From JAVBJN01 sp031546985 (GTDB lineage: Bacteria; Bacteroidota; Bacteroidia; Chitinophagales; Chitinophagaceae): DNA of 14,434 nt. Of this stretch, positions 5,862 to 12,196 are shown piece by piece. How positions within the stretch are numbered: the stretch's first letter is position 1; every line of letters starts with the position of its first letter. A model generated the notes under the pieces. That model did no database searches, was not told the DNA's origin, and was given only the letters and a program-made list of their open reading frames with translations. The position numbers and the translations under genes were made by a program. The stretch covers positions 1-14,434 of the forward strand of contig JAVBJN010000121.1 of NCBI GenBank assembly GCA_031546985.1. Direction: 5' to 3'.

Positions 5862-6578
5862 ATGCAAAATATAGCAGGAAAAACAGCCCTTATTACCGGT
5901 GCCGGTAAAGGTATTGGCAAAGCCATTGCACAGGCACTGGCCCAGGAAGGTGTGCACCTGGCATTGATGGCCCGCACCGCCGCCGATCTCGAAACACTGG
6001 CAGCAGAACTGGCACAGTATGGTGTAAAAACCGTAATTGTTGCGGCAGATGTAACCGATATGGAAGCCGTAAACCTGGCTGTAGCCAAAGCCGAGCAGGA
6101 ACTGGGCACTATTGACATACTCATTAACAACGCAGGCATTGGCGCCTTTGGCAAATTCCTGGAGCTGCAACCCCATGAGTGGGAGCGCATCATTAAAGTA
6201 AACCTGATGGGTGTATATTATGTAACCCGTGCGGTATTGCCGGCTATGATCGATAAAGCGACCGGCGACATCATAAACATTTCTTCTACAGCGGGCCAGC
6301 GTGGTGCAGCGCTTACCAGTGCCTACAGTGCTTCTAAATTTGCGGTGATGGGCCTTACCGAATCGCTGATGCAGGAAGTACGCAAACACAATATCCGCGT
6401 TACAGCATTAACGCCCAGCACCGTTGCCACCGACCTTGCGCGGGAGCTGAACCTTACCGATGGCAACCCCGAAAAGGCAATGCAGGCCGAGGATGTAGCC
6501 GAACTCGTTATAGCCCACCTCAAACTCAACCGCCGTGTGTTTATCAAAGAATCCGGCATCTGGTCTACCAACCCCTAA
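5862..6578 (+). CDS. Short-chain dehydrogenase/reductase (FabG-like, 3-oxoacyl-ACP reductase type)
   Basis: A 238-residue classical SDR. The N-terminal Rossmann motif is TGAGKGIG (12-19), followed by the adenine-site D63 (AADV), NNAG (89-92), catalytic Asn114, Ser142, Tyr155 and Lys159 (YSASK). The PST segment at 185-187 follows the active site. All catalytic residues are present, so it should be an NAD(P)H-dependent oxidoreductase. It resembles FabG-like 3-ketoacyl reductases, but the true substrate cannot be read from sequence. The ATG at 5862 is used; the only upstream in-frame start is a TTG inside the promoter box. It has its own promoter and terminator. Confidence 0.9.
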   Translation: MQNIAGKTALITGAGKGIGKAIAQALAQEGVHLALMARTAADLETLAAELAQYGVKTVIVAADVTDMEAVNLAVAKAEQELGTIDILINNAGIGAFGKFLELQPHEWERIIKVNLMGVYYVTRAVLPAMIDKATGDIINISSTAGQRGAALTSAYSASKFAVMGLTESLMQEVRKHNIRVTALTPSTVATDLARELNLTDGNPEKAMQAEDVAELVIAHLKLNRRVFIKESGIWSTNP

Positions 6579-6587
6579 TCTCTTTCG

Positions 6588-6615
6588 CACCCATGCTCTA
6601 CAGCATGGGTGTTTT
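6588..6615 (+). terminator. Intrinsic terminator of the SDR gene
   Basis: A perfect 10-bp stem CACCCATGCT / AGCATGGGTG (6588-6597 with 6602-6611) with a CTAC loop, followed by TTTTG. Confidence 0.85.
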
Positions 6616-6688
6616 GTTATTTCCCCCTCCCCCAGCCGGCTGCCTGCCAGAAAAAATAAGGCACAGACCTATTTATTCCCTAACTTGA

Positions 6689-6711
6689 AAAGGGAGGCAA
6701 TGCCTCTTTTT
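6689..6711 (+). promoter_or_regulatory. Short hairpin with U run in the leader of the CFA-like gene
   Basis: GAGGC (6694-6698) and GCCTC (6702-6706) pair around an AAT loop. The stem extends by G-T and A-T pairs into flanking AAA and TTTTT. A near -7 box (TAACTTG, 6681-6687) lies just upstream, which would put this hairpin at the very 5' end of the mRNA. It may be a weak attenuator or a stabilising 5' stem. Confidence 0.3.
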
Positions 6712-6732
6712 ATTTCACTAAAATCTACCGTT

Positions 6733-7638
6733 ATGGCCGATCAGAAAGACCTTGACCTTACTTACACTACGATTGACAAAATATTCCGCCTGAGCATGGG
6801 TGAAACCGGCGATTACAGCGGAGCCAAATACGACGGAGATTTTTCAATGACCCTGGAGCAGGCGCAAAAGGCAAAACATACTTTTATTGCCGATAGCCTC
6901 AACATTGGTGCCAACAGCAAGGTTTTGGATATGGGTTGCGGATGGGGGCCTTTCTCCAACTACATTACCAAAGAGCGGGGCGCTAAAAGCATTGGTCTTA
7001 CCCTCTCGGAAGGACAAGCTGCAGCCTGCCAGAAAAACGGGCTCAATGTGGTGGTAAAAGACTGCAGAACGGTAAAACCAGCCGATTACGGCACTTTTGA
7101 TGCCATTGCCTGTATTGGTGGGCTCGAGCATTTCTGCTCCATAGAAGAATGGAAAGCTGGTAAACAAGAAGAGGTATACGCCAACTTTTTTGAAACACTG
7201 TACGATCTGCTACCCGTGGGCGGACGGTTTTATATGCAAACCATGACCTTCAGCAAAAACATGCTGGATTACGATAAATTCGATTTAAACGCACCCAAAA
7301 ACTCGGCAGCCTATGTGCTGGCGCTGATGGAAAAAGAGTTTCCCGGCTCCTGGCTTCCTTATGGCCCCGAAATGGTGATTCGCAATGCGGCTCCTAAATT
7401 CAAACTCATCTCGCAGAGCAGCGGCCGCCTCGATTATATCGAAACCATTGCACAGTGGCGCAAAAAATTCAGGGCTTTCAACTTTGAAAAATACATGTTG
7501 TTCCTGTCGCTTATACCCAAATACCTGACCGACCAGGAGTTCCGCCACCTGGTTTCCATTTTCCGGATCAGTCCCAATAAAGTTTGTTTTGAGCAGGAAA
7601 TCATGGACCACTATCGCCTCGTTTTCGAGAAAGTGTAA
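6733..7638 (+). CDS. CFA-synthase-like SAM-dependent methyltransferase
   Basis: A 301-residue class I methyltransferase of the cyclopropane-fatty-acid/mycolic acid synthase group. The SAM motif is VLDMGCGWGP (64-73), followed by GLTLSEGQ (88-95), IACIGGLEHF (125-134) and a C-terminal YIETIAQWRKKF (235-246). Family enzymes add a methylene or methyl group from SAM to double bonds of membrane phospholipid acyl chains. It is shorter than E. coli Cfa and lacks most of the N-terminal domain. From memory of the E. coli enzyme, the cysteine (here Cys69), Glu132 and Tyr235 of the bicarbonate/active site are retained, but the HTIG position reads QTMT (169-172). Cyclopropane synthesis is therefore not assured, and a methyltransferase on another lipid is possible. 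The ATG at 6733 matches the family N-terminus; upstream in-frame codons cross the previous terminator. Confidence 0.85.
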   Translation: MADQKDLDLTYTTIDKIFRLSMGETGDYSGAKYDGDFSMTLEQAQKAKHTFIADSLNIGANSKVLDMGCGWGPFSNYITKERGAKSIGLTLSEGQAAACQKNGLNVVVKDCRTVKPADYGTFDAIACIGGLEHFCSIEEWKAGKQEEVYANFFETLYDLLPVGGRFYMQTMTFSKNMLDYDKFDLNAPKNSAAYVLALMEKEFPGSWLPYGPEMVIRNAAPKFKLISQSSGRLDYIETIAQWRKKFRAFNFEKYMLFLSLIPKYLTDQEFRHLVSIFRISPNKVCFEQEIMDHYRLVFEKV

Positions 7639-7642
7639 GTAT

Positions 7643-8284
7643 TTAATTTACAATCCATAATAACAAAGGCTGTTGGCTTACATTGATGTAACCCGACAGC
7701 CTTTTTAAAAAGGCATACGACACCATGGGGCAGCCCTGGCTATTGCATAAATAATCGGGGTAAACGGTACCATCCGGCACACAATCATACGGGTGCAACA
7801 CTACAAACCGGGCCAGTGCATTGCTATTGCTCTTATCCAGTCCATGCAATTTATAAGACACCCCAAACCTGCCCGGGTAAGCATTGCCAATGCGGTATCG
7901 GCCCAGGCTGCTGCAATGACTTTCCGGAGTGTTGGAAAAAACCGGTTGCTCTGCAAACCTAATCGCACCATTGCCATGCGCCACCAAACCGGTATCGAGT
8001 ATGGTTCCCGATTTTAATTGTACCACTGCCATTCTTTTAAGCCCGCTGTGTACCGAGTAATCGGCTATCAGTGCAATACTATCGTTCATATGGAGAGCCC
8101 GGGCATAAGCAATAGCAGGTTTATGCAGGCTGTCGATGGTTTTCCGGAACCTGGCATATTCATGATTTGCACCACCGGGTTTTACTTTTTCACCTTTCCA
8201 TTCTGCGGCCAAAGGCACTGCATTGTAACGCCAGGCTATCACAACTAAGAGCACTGCGCCCCAAAACCACAACAAATATTTCAT
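7643..8284 (-). CDS. Murein L,D-transpeptidase catalytic-domain protein (YkuD_2 type)
   Basis: A 213-residue protein with an N-terminal hydrophobic segment (3-18) acting as signal peptide or anchor, so the rest faces the periplasm. Residues 65-212 match the YkuD_2 L,D-transpeptidase-like family: ESHCSSLGRYRIG (121-133), GRFGVSYKLHGLDKSNSNA (138-156), then LHPYDCVPD (163-171) and the active-site motif NSQGCPMV (181-188) with Cys185 as nucleophile and His147/His164 as partners. Such enzymes are expected to act on peptidoglycan stem peptides; direct evidence for this subfamily is limited. The ATG at 8284 is chosen because it begins the hydrophobic segment. It is convergent with the CFA-like gene (4 bp between stops), and its last codons overlap that gene's terminator. 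Confidence 0.85.
   Translation of the reverse strand: MKYLLWFWGAVLLVVIAWRYNAVPLAAEWKGEKVKPGGANHEYARFRKTIDSLHKPAIAYARALHMNDSIALIADYSVHSGLKRMAVVQLKSGTILDTGLVAHGNGAIRFAEQPVFSNTPESHCSSLGRYRIGNAYPGRFGVSYKLHGLDKSNSNALARFVVLHPYDCVPDGTVYPDYLCNSQGCPMVSYAFLKRLSGYINVSQQPLLLWIVN
7665..7706 (+). terminator. Long intrinsic terminator of the CFA-like gene, inside the convergent CDS
   Basis: Positions 7665-7676 pair with 7693-7704 (one G-T pair). After a single C/C mismatch, 7678-7682 pair with 7687-7691 around a TTGA loop, giving 17 pairs. TTTTT follows at 7702-7706 on the plus strand. The hairpin begins 27 bp after the methyltransferase stop and lies within the last codons of the transpeptidase gene. Confidence 0.8.
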
Positions 8285-8420
8285 AGCAAAGAGATTGGTA
8301 TAAGCATGATGCACCAACAATGCTAATTCCATAAGCCTGTGCTATATATTTTTCCCTAGTACGCCAGAGCATTAAACAAAAAAATAATTTAACATATATT
8401 GCACCCAAATTCCCATACTT

Positions 8421-9077
8421 ATGAAAGCAACTTCTATTTCCTGCGCCCTTGCCCTTATCTTGGGAGTAACGGCCTGCAACTCTTCCTCAACAGAAAAAAC
8501 ACCCGATGCCACCACCGAAACCGTTACGCAGGTGGTTGCGCCTAAAGACAGTACCCCTCCTGCCCCTCCGATGGACTCTGCAGCAATGATGAAAGCCTGG
8601 CAGGATTACATGACACCCGGCGATATGCATAAAAAACTGGCCTCTTTCAATGGCACCTGGAACGAAGAAATAATTATGTGGATGGGCCCCGATGCCCCAC
8701 CCGAAAAAAGCATGGGCACTACCGTAAACCGTATGATCATGGGCGGCCTCTACCAGGAATCCAAACACACTGGCAATATGAACGGAATGCCTTTCGAAGG
8801 CCAGAGCGTTATGGGCTATGACAACGCCAAAAAGAAATTTGTAAGCAGCTGGATAGACAATATGGGCTCCGGCATTATGTATATGGAAGGCACCTGGAAC
8901 GAGGCTACCAAAAGCGTAGAACTGAAAGGCTCGCAAACAGACCCTGCAAGTGGCAAGGAAATGCTTATCCGCGAAATTTTCACCGCACCGGACGACAAAC
9001 ACCAGCACCTGGAAATGTACACCACTGTTGATGGTAAGGAGTTTAAGAATATGGAAATCAACTTCACTAAAAAATAA
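8421..9077 (+). CDS. DUF1579-domain lipoprotein
   Basis: A 218-residue protein with a lipoprotein signal peptide (lipobox VTAC, lipidated Cys19) and a low-complexity Thr/Pro/Asp-rich linker (20-55). Residues 63-216 match DUF1579: LASFNGTWNEEIIMW (73-87), MIMGGLYQES, MPFEGQSVMGYDNAKKKFVS (122-141), SWIDNMGSGIMYMEGTWN, and a C-terminal EMYTTVDGKEF. The domain is a probable beta-barrel of unknown function. Its envelope location is clear, its ligand is not. A near -7 box (TATATTG, around 8394-8400) precedes it. It is monocistronic, with its own terminator. Confidence 0.87.
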   Translation: MKATSISCALALILGVTACNSSSTEKTPDATTETVTQVVAPKDSTPPAPPMDSAAMMKAWQDYMTPGDMHKKLASFNGTWNEEIIMWMGPDAPPEKSMGTTVNRMIMGGLYQESKHTGNMNGMPFEGQSVMGYDNAKKKFVSSWIDNMGSGIMYMEGTWNEATKSVELKGSQTDPASGKEMLIREIFTAPDDKHQHLEMYTTVDGKEFKNMEINFTKK

Positions 9078-9078
9078 A

Positions 9079-9110
9079 AAAAACGGGGCTACAATTGTTG
9101 CCCCGTTTTT
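9079..9110 (+). terminator. Intrinsic terminator of the DUF1579 gene
   Basis: An 11-bp stem AAAAACGGGGC / GCCCCGTTTTT (9079-9089 with 9100-9110) with a 10-nt loop containing the self-complementary ACAATTGT. It works in either direction. Confidence 0.9.
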
Positions 9111-9124
9111 CTCTTCAGGCATTG

Positions 9125-9132
9125 TACATTTG
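9125..9132 (+). promoter_or_regulatory. -7 promoter box (TACATTTG) of the DUF2459 gene
   Basis: An exact TANNTTTG match 23 bp before the ATG at 9156. The T run of the preceding terminator (9106-9110) falls near the expected -33 position. Confidence 0.55.
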
Positions 9133-9155
9133 CCGCCAATACCCGACAACCGATC

Positions 9156-9857
9156 ATGACAATAGTGAAAAAGATTTTTAAATGGGCAGGGCTAAGTCTG
9201 CTCAGTTTTATTGCCTTTGTATTACTCTACCTGCTCTCTGCATTTGCATTATCCAGGATTGCCGTGCCCCGCGAGCAAGGCGCCCAACCTGAGGTAACCA
9301 TTTACATTCTTACCAATGGTGTGCATACCGATATTGTAATGCCCTTGCAAAACGAAGACAAAGATTGGCTAAAAGAAGTGTCTATTGCCCACACCACCGG
9401 AAAAGATACCCTGGCGCAATATGTAGCATTTGGCTGGGGCGATAAGGGCTTTTACCTCAATACCCCTACCTGGGCCGATCTCAAATTCAGTACGGCCTTT
9501 AACGCTGCATTCGGGTTGAGCACAGCCGCTATTCATACTACCTTTTACAGAAATTTACAGGAAAGCGAACATTGTGTAAAAATCGTGATTAGCCGGGAAC
9601 AATACCGGCGCATGGTGGCTTTTATAGTCCAGAGCTTTAAGCGCGATAACCAGCAGCAGATCATGCACATTGCAACCAATGCCAATTATGGCTCCAACGA
9701 TGCGTTTTACGAAGCAAGCGGCAGCTATAGCCTGTTTCACACCTGCAATACCTGGAGCAATAATGCCTTAAAAGCGGGCGGACAAAAAGCATGTTTCTGG
9801 ACACCTTTTGATACGGGAATCTTTTACCAATATGGCCGTAGCGGAAAAGTGGATTAG
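9156..9857 (+). CDS. DUF2459 / TIGR02117-family membrane-anchored protein
   Basis: A 233-residue protein with one N-terminal transmembrane helix (about 10-32), leaving the rest in the periplasm. Residues 47-225 carry the family's signatures: VTIYILTNGVHTDIVMP (47-63), YVAFGWGDKGFYLNTPTWAD (89-108), AIHTTFYRN (125-133), REQYRRM, NDAFYEASGSYSLFHTCNTW (181-200) and ALKAGGQKACFWTPFDTGIF. The function is not established. Strictly placed His57 and Cys197 (TCNTW) in the order His then Cys recall circularly permuted papain-like (NlpC/P60-type) hydrolases, so a thiol hydrolase role is a guess worth testing. It has its own promoter and no clear terminator; a repeat-rich spacer follows. Confidence 0.85.
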   Translation: MTIVKKIFKWAGLSLLSFIAFVLLYLLSAFALSRIAVPREQGAQPEVTIYILTNGVHTDIVMPLQNEDKDWLKEVSIAHTTGKDTLAQYVAFGWGDKGFYLNTPTWADLKFSTAFNAAFGLSTAAIHTTFYRNLQESEHCVKIVISREQYRRMVAFIVQSFKRDNQQQIMHIATNANYGSNDAFYEASGSYSLFHTCNTWSNNALKAGGQKACFWTPFDTGIFYQYGRSGKVD

Positions 9858-9883
9858 GGTTAGTTTGGTGTAGTACCATATCC

Positions 9884-9916
9884 AGACCTGACCGGAGCTG
9901 CGCACCTGGCAGGTCT
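9884..9916. repeat. Interspersed 33-bp palindrome-ended repeat, copy 1
   Basis: It begins AGACCTG and ends CAGGTCT, a perfect 7-bp terminal inverted repeat, with CTGCG in the middle. It matches the element at 13446-13478 at 28 of 33 positions by eye. It lies between the convergent DUF2459 and App1-like genes. Confidence 0.75.
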
Positions 9917-9953
9917 TCAACAGCCTTTCTCCCGGCGCCTTAGCTTTGCAACT

Positions 9954-9997
9954 GAGCCCCCGCATAGGCGGGACAGGCTCTGTCGAAGCTGTCGAAG
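9954..9997. repeat. REP-like nested hairpin plus short direct repeat
   Basis: GAGCC (9954-9958) pairs with GGCTC (9976-9980) around an inner hairpin CCCGC-ATAG-GCGGG (9959-9972). Then TGTCGAAG occurs twice (9981-9988, 9990-9997). The GACAGGCTC/GTCGAAGG words resemble intergenic REP elements seen in many bacterial genomes. Copy number in this genome is unknown. Confidence 0.5.
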
Positions 9998-10003
9998 GCC
10001 ACC

Positions 10004-10030
10004 TTTCACCTCTCACTTTTCACCTCTCAC
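10004..10030. repeat. Tandem repeat TTTCACCTCTCAC x2 overlapping the end of the App1-like gene
   Basis: Identical 13-bp units lie at 10004-10016 and 10018-10030. On the minus strand the right unit encodes the last residues of the App1-like protein, and the left unit (with the base between the two) completes them and supplies the TGA stop (10015-10013). Confidence 0.75.
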
Positions 10031-11026
10031 CAGCCCAATAGCTTTGGAATGTTCTATGGCCTCCCGGCTGTGCCGAAACAGGCAACAGGGAATACCCAGG
10101 TTATCCAATTGTTGCTGCAGTTGCAAGGCAGGTTCTTTTTTGCCCGACCGCACCATACGGATGTACACCGCTGCTATGCGATTGGGAAAGTGTTGTACAA
10201 TGGCTTTATAAATATCAGGATCATGCTGCGAGTTATCGCCCAGCAATACCACCCGGTGCGATTCATACACTTCCAGCACACGCACAATGCGCACAAATTT
10301 ACCACTATGGTTGTGCTGCCCCGATTGCAATACATGTTTCAGACTACGCAATTGGTTGAGCAACATAATGCCTGGTGGCAAATGGTTGGTTTCCATAAAA
10401 TGGATAAGGTAGTCGTACAGGTTCCATTCGCTGCTGGATACATAAAAGAAAGGATTGGGCGCATCTGCCGTGGTTTGAGCCTGCTGCAACAGCCGGTAAT
10501 GCATGGCTACATCTTCAAATGGGCGGCGCTTGCCCGCATTACGGGTTACCAGTGTGCGTAGCCGCCTCAGGATCGTGTGGGAGTGCGACACCAGGAAAGT
10601 ATCGTCAATATCCGATACCATAGCCAATTGCGTGGCACCAGGCACCTGTAGCGTAGCCATTGTACTATCCAGCAAGGTTCCGTTTTCGTCTACCGCTTTT
10701 ACTTCTACCTCGTATACCCCAGGGGCTACAGGCTGCTCCGGCTGCCATTCCAGCTTTATAAAACCATCGTCGCCACTGCGGGTTTCTACCTGCATGCCCT
10801 GCCAAACCAGGCTTACTGTTACATTTTTCATGGGCACCACGCAAAACAGGCGCAACAATTGCAGTACATTATGGAATATTCCATTTTTACCGGTGGTACG
10901 AAACGGGGCGCTAACCTGTAACATATGCCCGTAAACCTGCAGCTGGTGCGCATCGCCAAAGCCAGCATAAAGTTTAAGACGGGGCGCAACGGTCAAACCC
11001 AGTTTGCGGTAAAAACCCTTGTACAT
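10013..11026 (-). CDS. App1-like phosphatidate phosphatase-domain protein (DUF2183)
   Basis: A 337-residue protein. Residues 65-130 form a beta-rich N-terminal domain (VKAVDENGTLLDSTMATLQV). Residues 133-330 match the App1 catalytic domain: the DxDxT phosphatase motif SDIDDTFLVSHS (138-149, nucleophile Asp139 and Asp141), PFFYVSSSEWNLYDYL (192-207), then VVLLGDNSQHDPDIY (259-273), as in HAD-like phosphatases. Yeast App1 is a Mg2+-dependent phosphatidate phosphatase making diacylglycerol; bacterial members are mostly uncharacterised. No signal peptide is visible, so it is cytoplasmic. Its start is 58 bp from that of a divergent lipid kinase, suggesting shared lipid metabolism and control. Its C-terminus is encoded by a tandem repeat. 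Confidence 0.87.
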   Translation of the reverse strand: MYKGFYRKLGLTVAPRLKLYAGFGDAHQLQVYGHMLQVSAPFRTTGKNGIFHNVLQLLRLFCVVPMKNVTVSLVWQGMQVETRSGDDGFIKLEWQPEQPVAPGVYEVEVKAVDENGTLLDSTMATLQVPGATQLAMVSDIDDTFLVSHSHTILRRLRTLVTRNAGKRRPFEDVAMHYRLLQQAQTTADAPNPFFYVSSSEWNLYDYLIHFMETNHLPPGIMLLNQLRSLKHVLQSGQHNHSGKFVRIVRVLEVYESHRVVLLGDNSQHDPDIYKAIVQHFPNRIAAVYIRMVRSGKKEPALQLQQQLDNLGIPCCLFRHSREAIEHSKAIGLVRGEK

Positions 11027-11084
11027 TAAAAGCAGTTTGGTTTACGTTAATATAGTACAATCCGGCAAGAGTAAAAACAGGCAT

Positions 11085-11948
11085 ATGCGATTATTATTTG
11101 TCATTAACCCTATTGCAGGCAGGCAGCAAAACGACTGGAGAAGCGTTATTGAATTGCATTGTGGCAACAGTGGGTGCAACTTGTTTTACTTCAACGTTGT
11201 GCCTGACGAAGACAATATTCCGCTGCTAAAAGCTTTTATAGCCCAGCACCAGCCCGACCGTATTATAGCTGCGGGTGGCGATGGCACGCTTAAAATGGTG
11301 GCAGAAGCGCAGATGACCCAAAATATTCCCATTGCTATTCTGCCCTCGGGTTCGGCCAACGGTATGGCTAAGGAACTGGCCATTCCCAACCAGGCCGCGG
11401 CGGCACTCCATATTGCCATGACCGGGCGCGTACAACCTATTGATGTAGTGGAGGTAAACGGAGAATGGTGCCTGCACCTGGCCGATATGGGGCTGAATGC
11501 CAAGATGTTGCAACATTTTGAACAATCGCCCCGGCGCGGTATGCTGGCTTATGCCAGAGCTATGCTAAAGGCCCTTAATACCCACTCGGTTATGCGGCTT
11601 ACGGTGTACATTAACGGGCAAATTGTGCGGCGCAAAGCCATTATGGCGGTAATTGCCAACGCATCCAAATACGGCACCGGTGCGGTTATTAACCCTGCAG
11701 GACAACTCAACGATGGCAGGTTTGAACTGGTTATCATACGCAGGCTGGCACTTTCGGAGCTGCTTAAAATGTGGATTACCCGGCAACCTTTTGACCCGTT
11801 AAAAACAGAGCTGATCCAGTGTACCGAGTTGGAAATCGAAAGCAGTCGCCCCTATGCCTTCCAGGTAGATGGCGAATACCGGGGCAAACAAAAAAAGATA
11901 ACCGCCAGGGTGCTGCCCGCCGCATTGCAGTTGGTTCTCCCCGACTGA
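11085..11948 (+). CDS. Diacylglycerol kinase-family lipid kinase (YegS/LCB5 type)
   Basis: A 287-residue protein with a DAGK catalytic domain: FVINPIAGR (5-13), the nucleotide-binding AAGGDGTLKMVAEA (62-75) and ILPSGSANGMAKEL (85-98). The C-terminal lobe contains NGEWCLHLADMGLNAKM (125-141), NASKYGTGAVINPAGQLNDG (192-211) and AFQVDGEY (258-265). Family members phosphorylate diacylglycerol or related lipids with ATP at the inner membrane. Substrate choice (DAG, phosphatidylglycerol, sphingoid base) cannot be told; Bacteroidota often contain sphingolipids, so a long-chain base is possible. I use the ATG at 11085 because the family motif begins at once; in-frame codons further up overlap the App1-like gene start. 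Confidence 0.9.
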   Translation: MRLLFVINPIAGRQQNDWRSVIELHCGNSGCNLFYFNVVPDEDNIPLLKAFIAQHQPDRIIAAGGDGTLKMVAEAQMTQNIPIAILPSGSANGMAKELAIPNQAAAALHIAMTGRVQPIDVVEVNGEWCLHLADMGLNAKMLQHFEQSPRRGMLAYARAMLKALNTHSVMRLTVYINGQIVRRKAIMAVIANASKYGTGAVINPAGQLNDGRFELVIIRRLALSELLKMWITRQPFDPLKTELIQCTELEIESSRPYAFQVDGEYRGKQKKITARVLPAALQLVLPD

Positions 11949-11967
11949 TTCTTTGTCTAATGCAAAA

Positions 11968-11994
11968 GGCCCTGACGAATCAGGGCCAATGGTT
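11968..11994 (+). terminator. Probable intrinsic terminator of the lipid kinase gene
   Basis: A perfect 8-bp stem GGCCCTGA / TCAGGGCC (11968-11975 with 11980-11987) with a CGAA tetraloop. The following T run (GGTTTTAT) is delayed by a few bases, so efficiency may be lower. Confidence 0.65.
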
Positions 11995-12058
11995 TTATGA
12001 AAATGATCATTACTGTAGCTAGCAGGCATTGATCGTCACATTCATCTATCATCTTTCT

Positions 12059-12126
12059 GTTACTTTTTTTGCGGAAAAAAAGTAACGCAAAAAAGCCGCC
12101 CGAAAACGGTTACACCGCGTTTTCGG
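12059..12126. repeat. Two adjacent inverted repeats in the convergent spacer
   Basis: The first is GTTACTTTTTTT / AAAAAAAGTAAC (12059-12070 with 12075-12086, loop GCGG), a 12-bp perfect stem. The second is CCGAAAACG / CGTTTTCGG (12100-12108 with 12118-12126). Similar GTTACTTTTTT...AAAAAAGTAAC elements recur between genes in many genomes. Position between the lipid kinase (+) and RlmL-like (-) genes suggests a bidirectional terminator or an interspersed repeat. A third weaker inverted repeat, GCTGTAG / CTACAGC, is at 12144-12174. Confidence 0.6.
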
Positions 12127-12196
12127 TATAGTTCATCGATTAAGCTGTAGTGCTACTGTGGCTTCAGCTACAGCAATTCAATCCAGAACCACAATT

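Noticed and set aside
6535..6732. N-terminal extension of the CFA-like protein
   Set aside because: It would pass through the SDR gene end and its terminator; family homology starts after the ATG at 6733.
8487..9149. Long open frame on the minus strand opposite the DUF1579 gene
   Set aside because: It crosses a strong terminator and a promoter box, has an implausible Phe/His/Ala-rich composition, and the plus strand encodes a clear lipoprotein.
5036..11987. Similar CCCTGA...TCAGGG stems at 5042-5060 and 11970-11985 as a repeat family
   Set aside because: Each is a normal GC-rich terminator stem; the loops and flanks differ, so the resemblance is probably chance.
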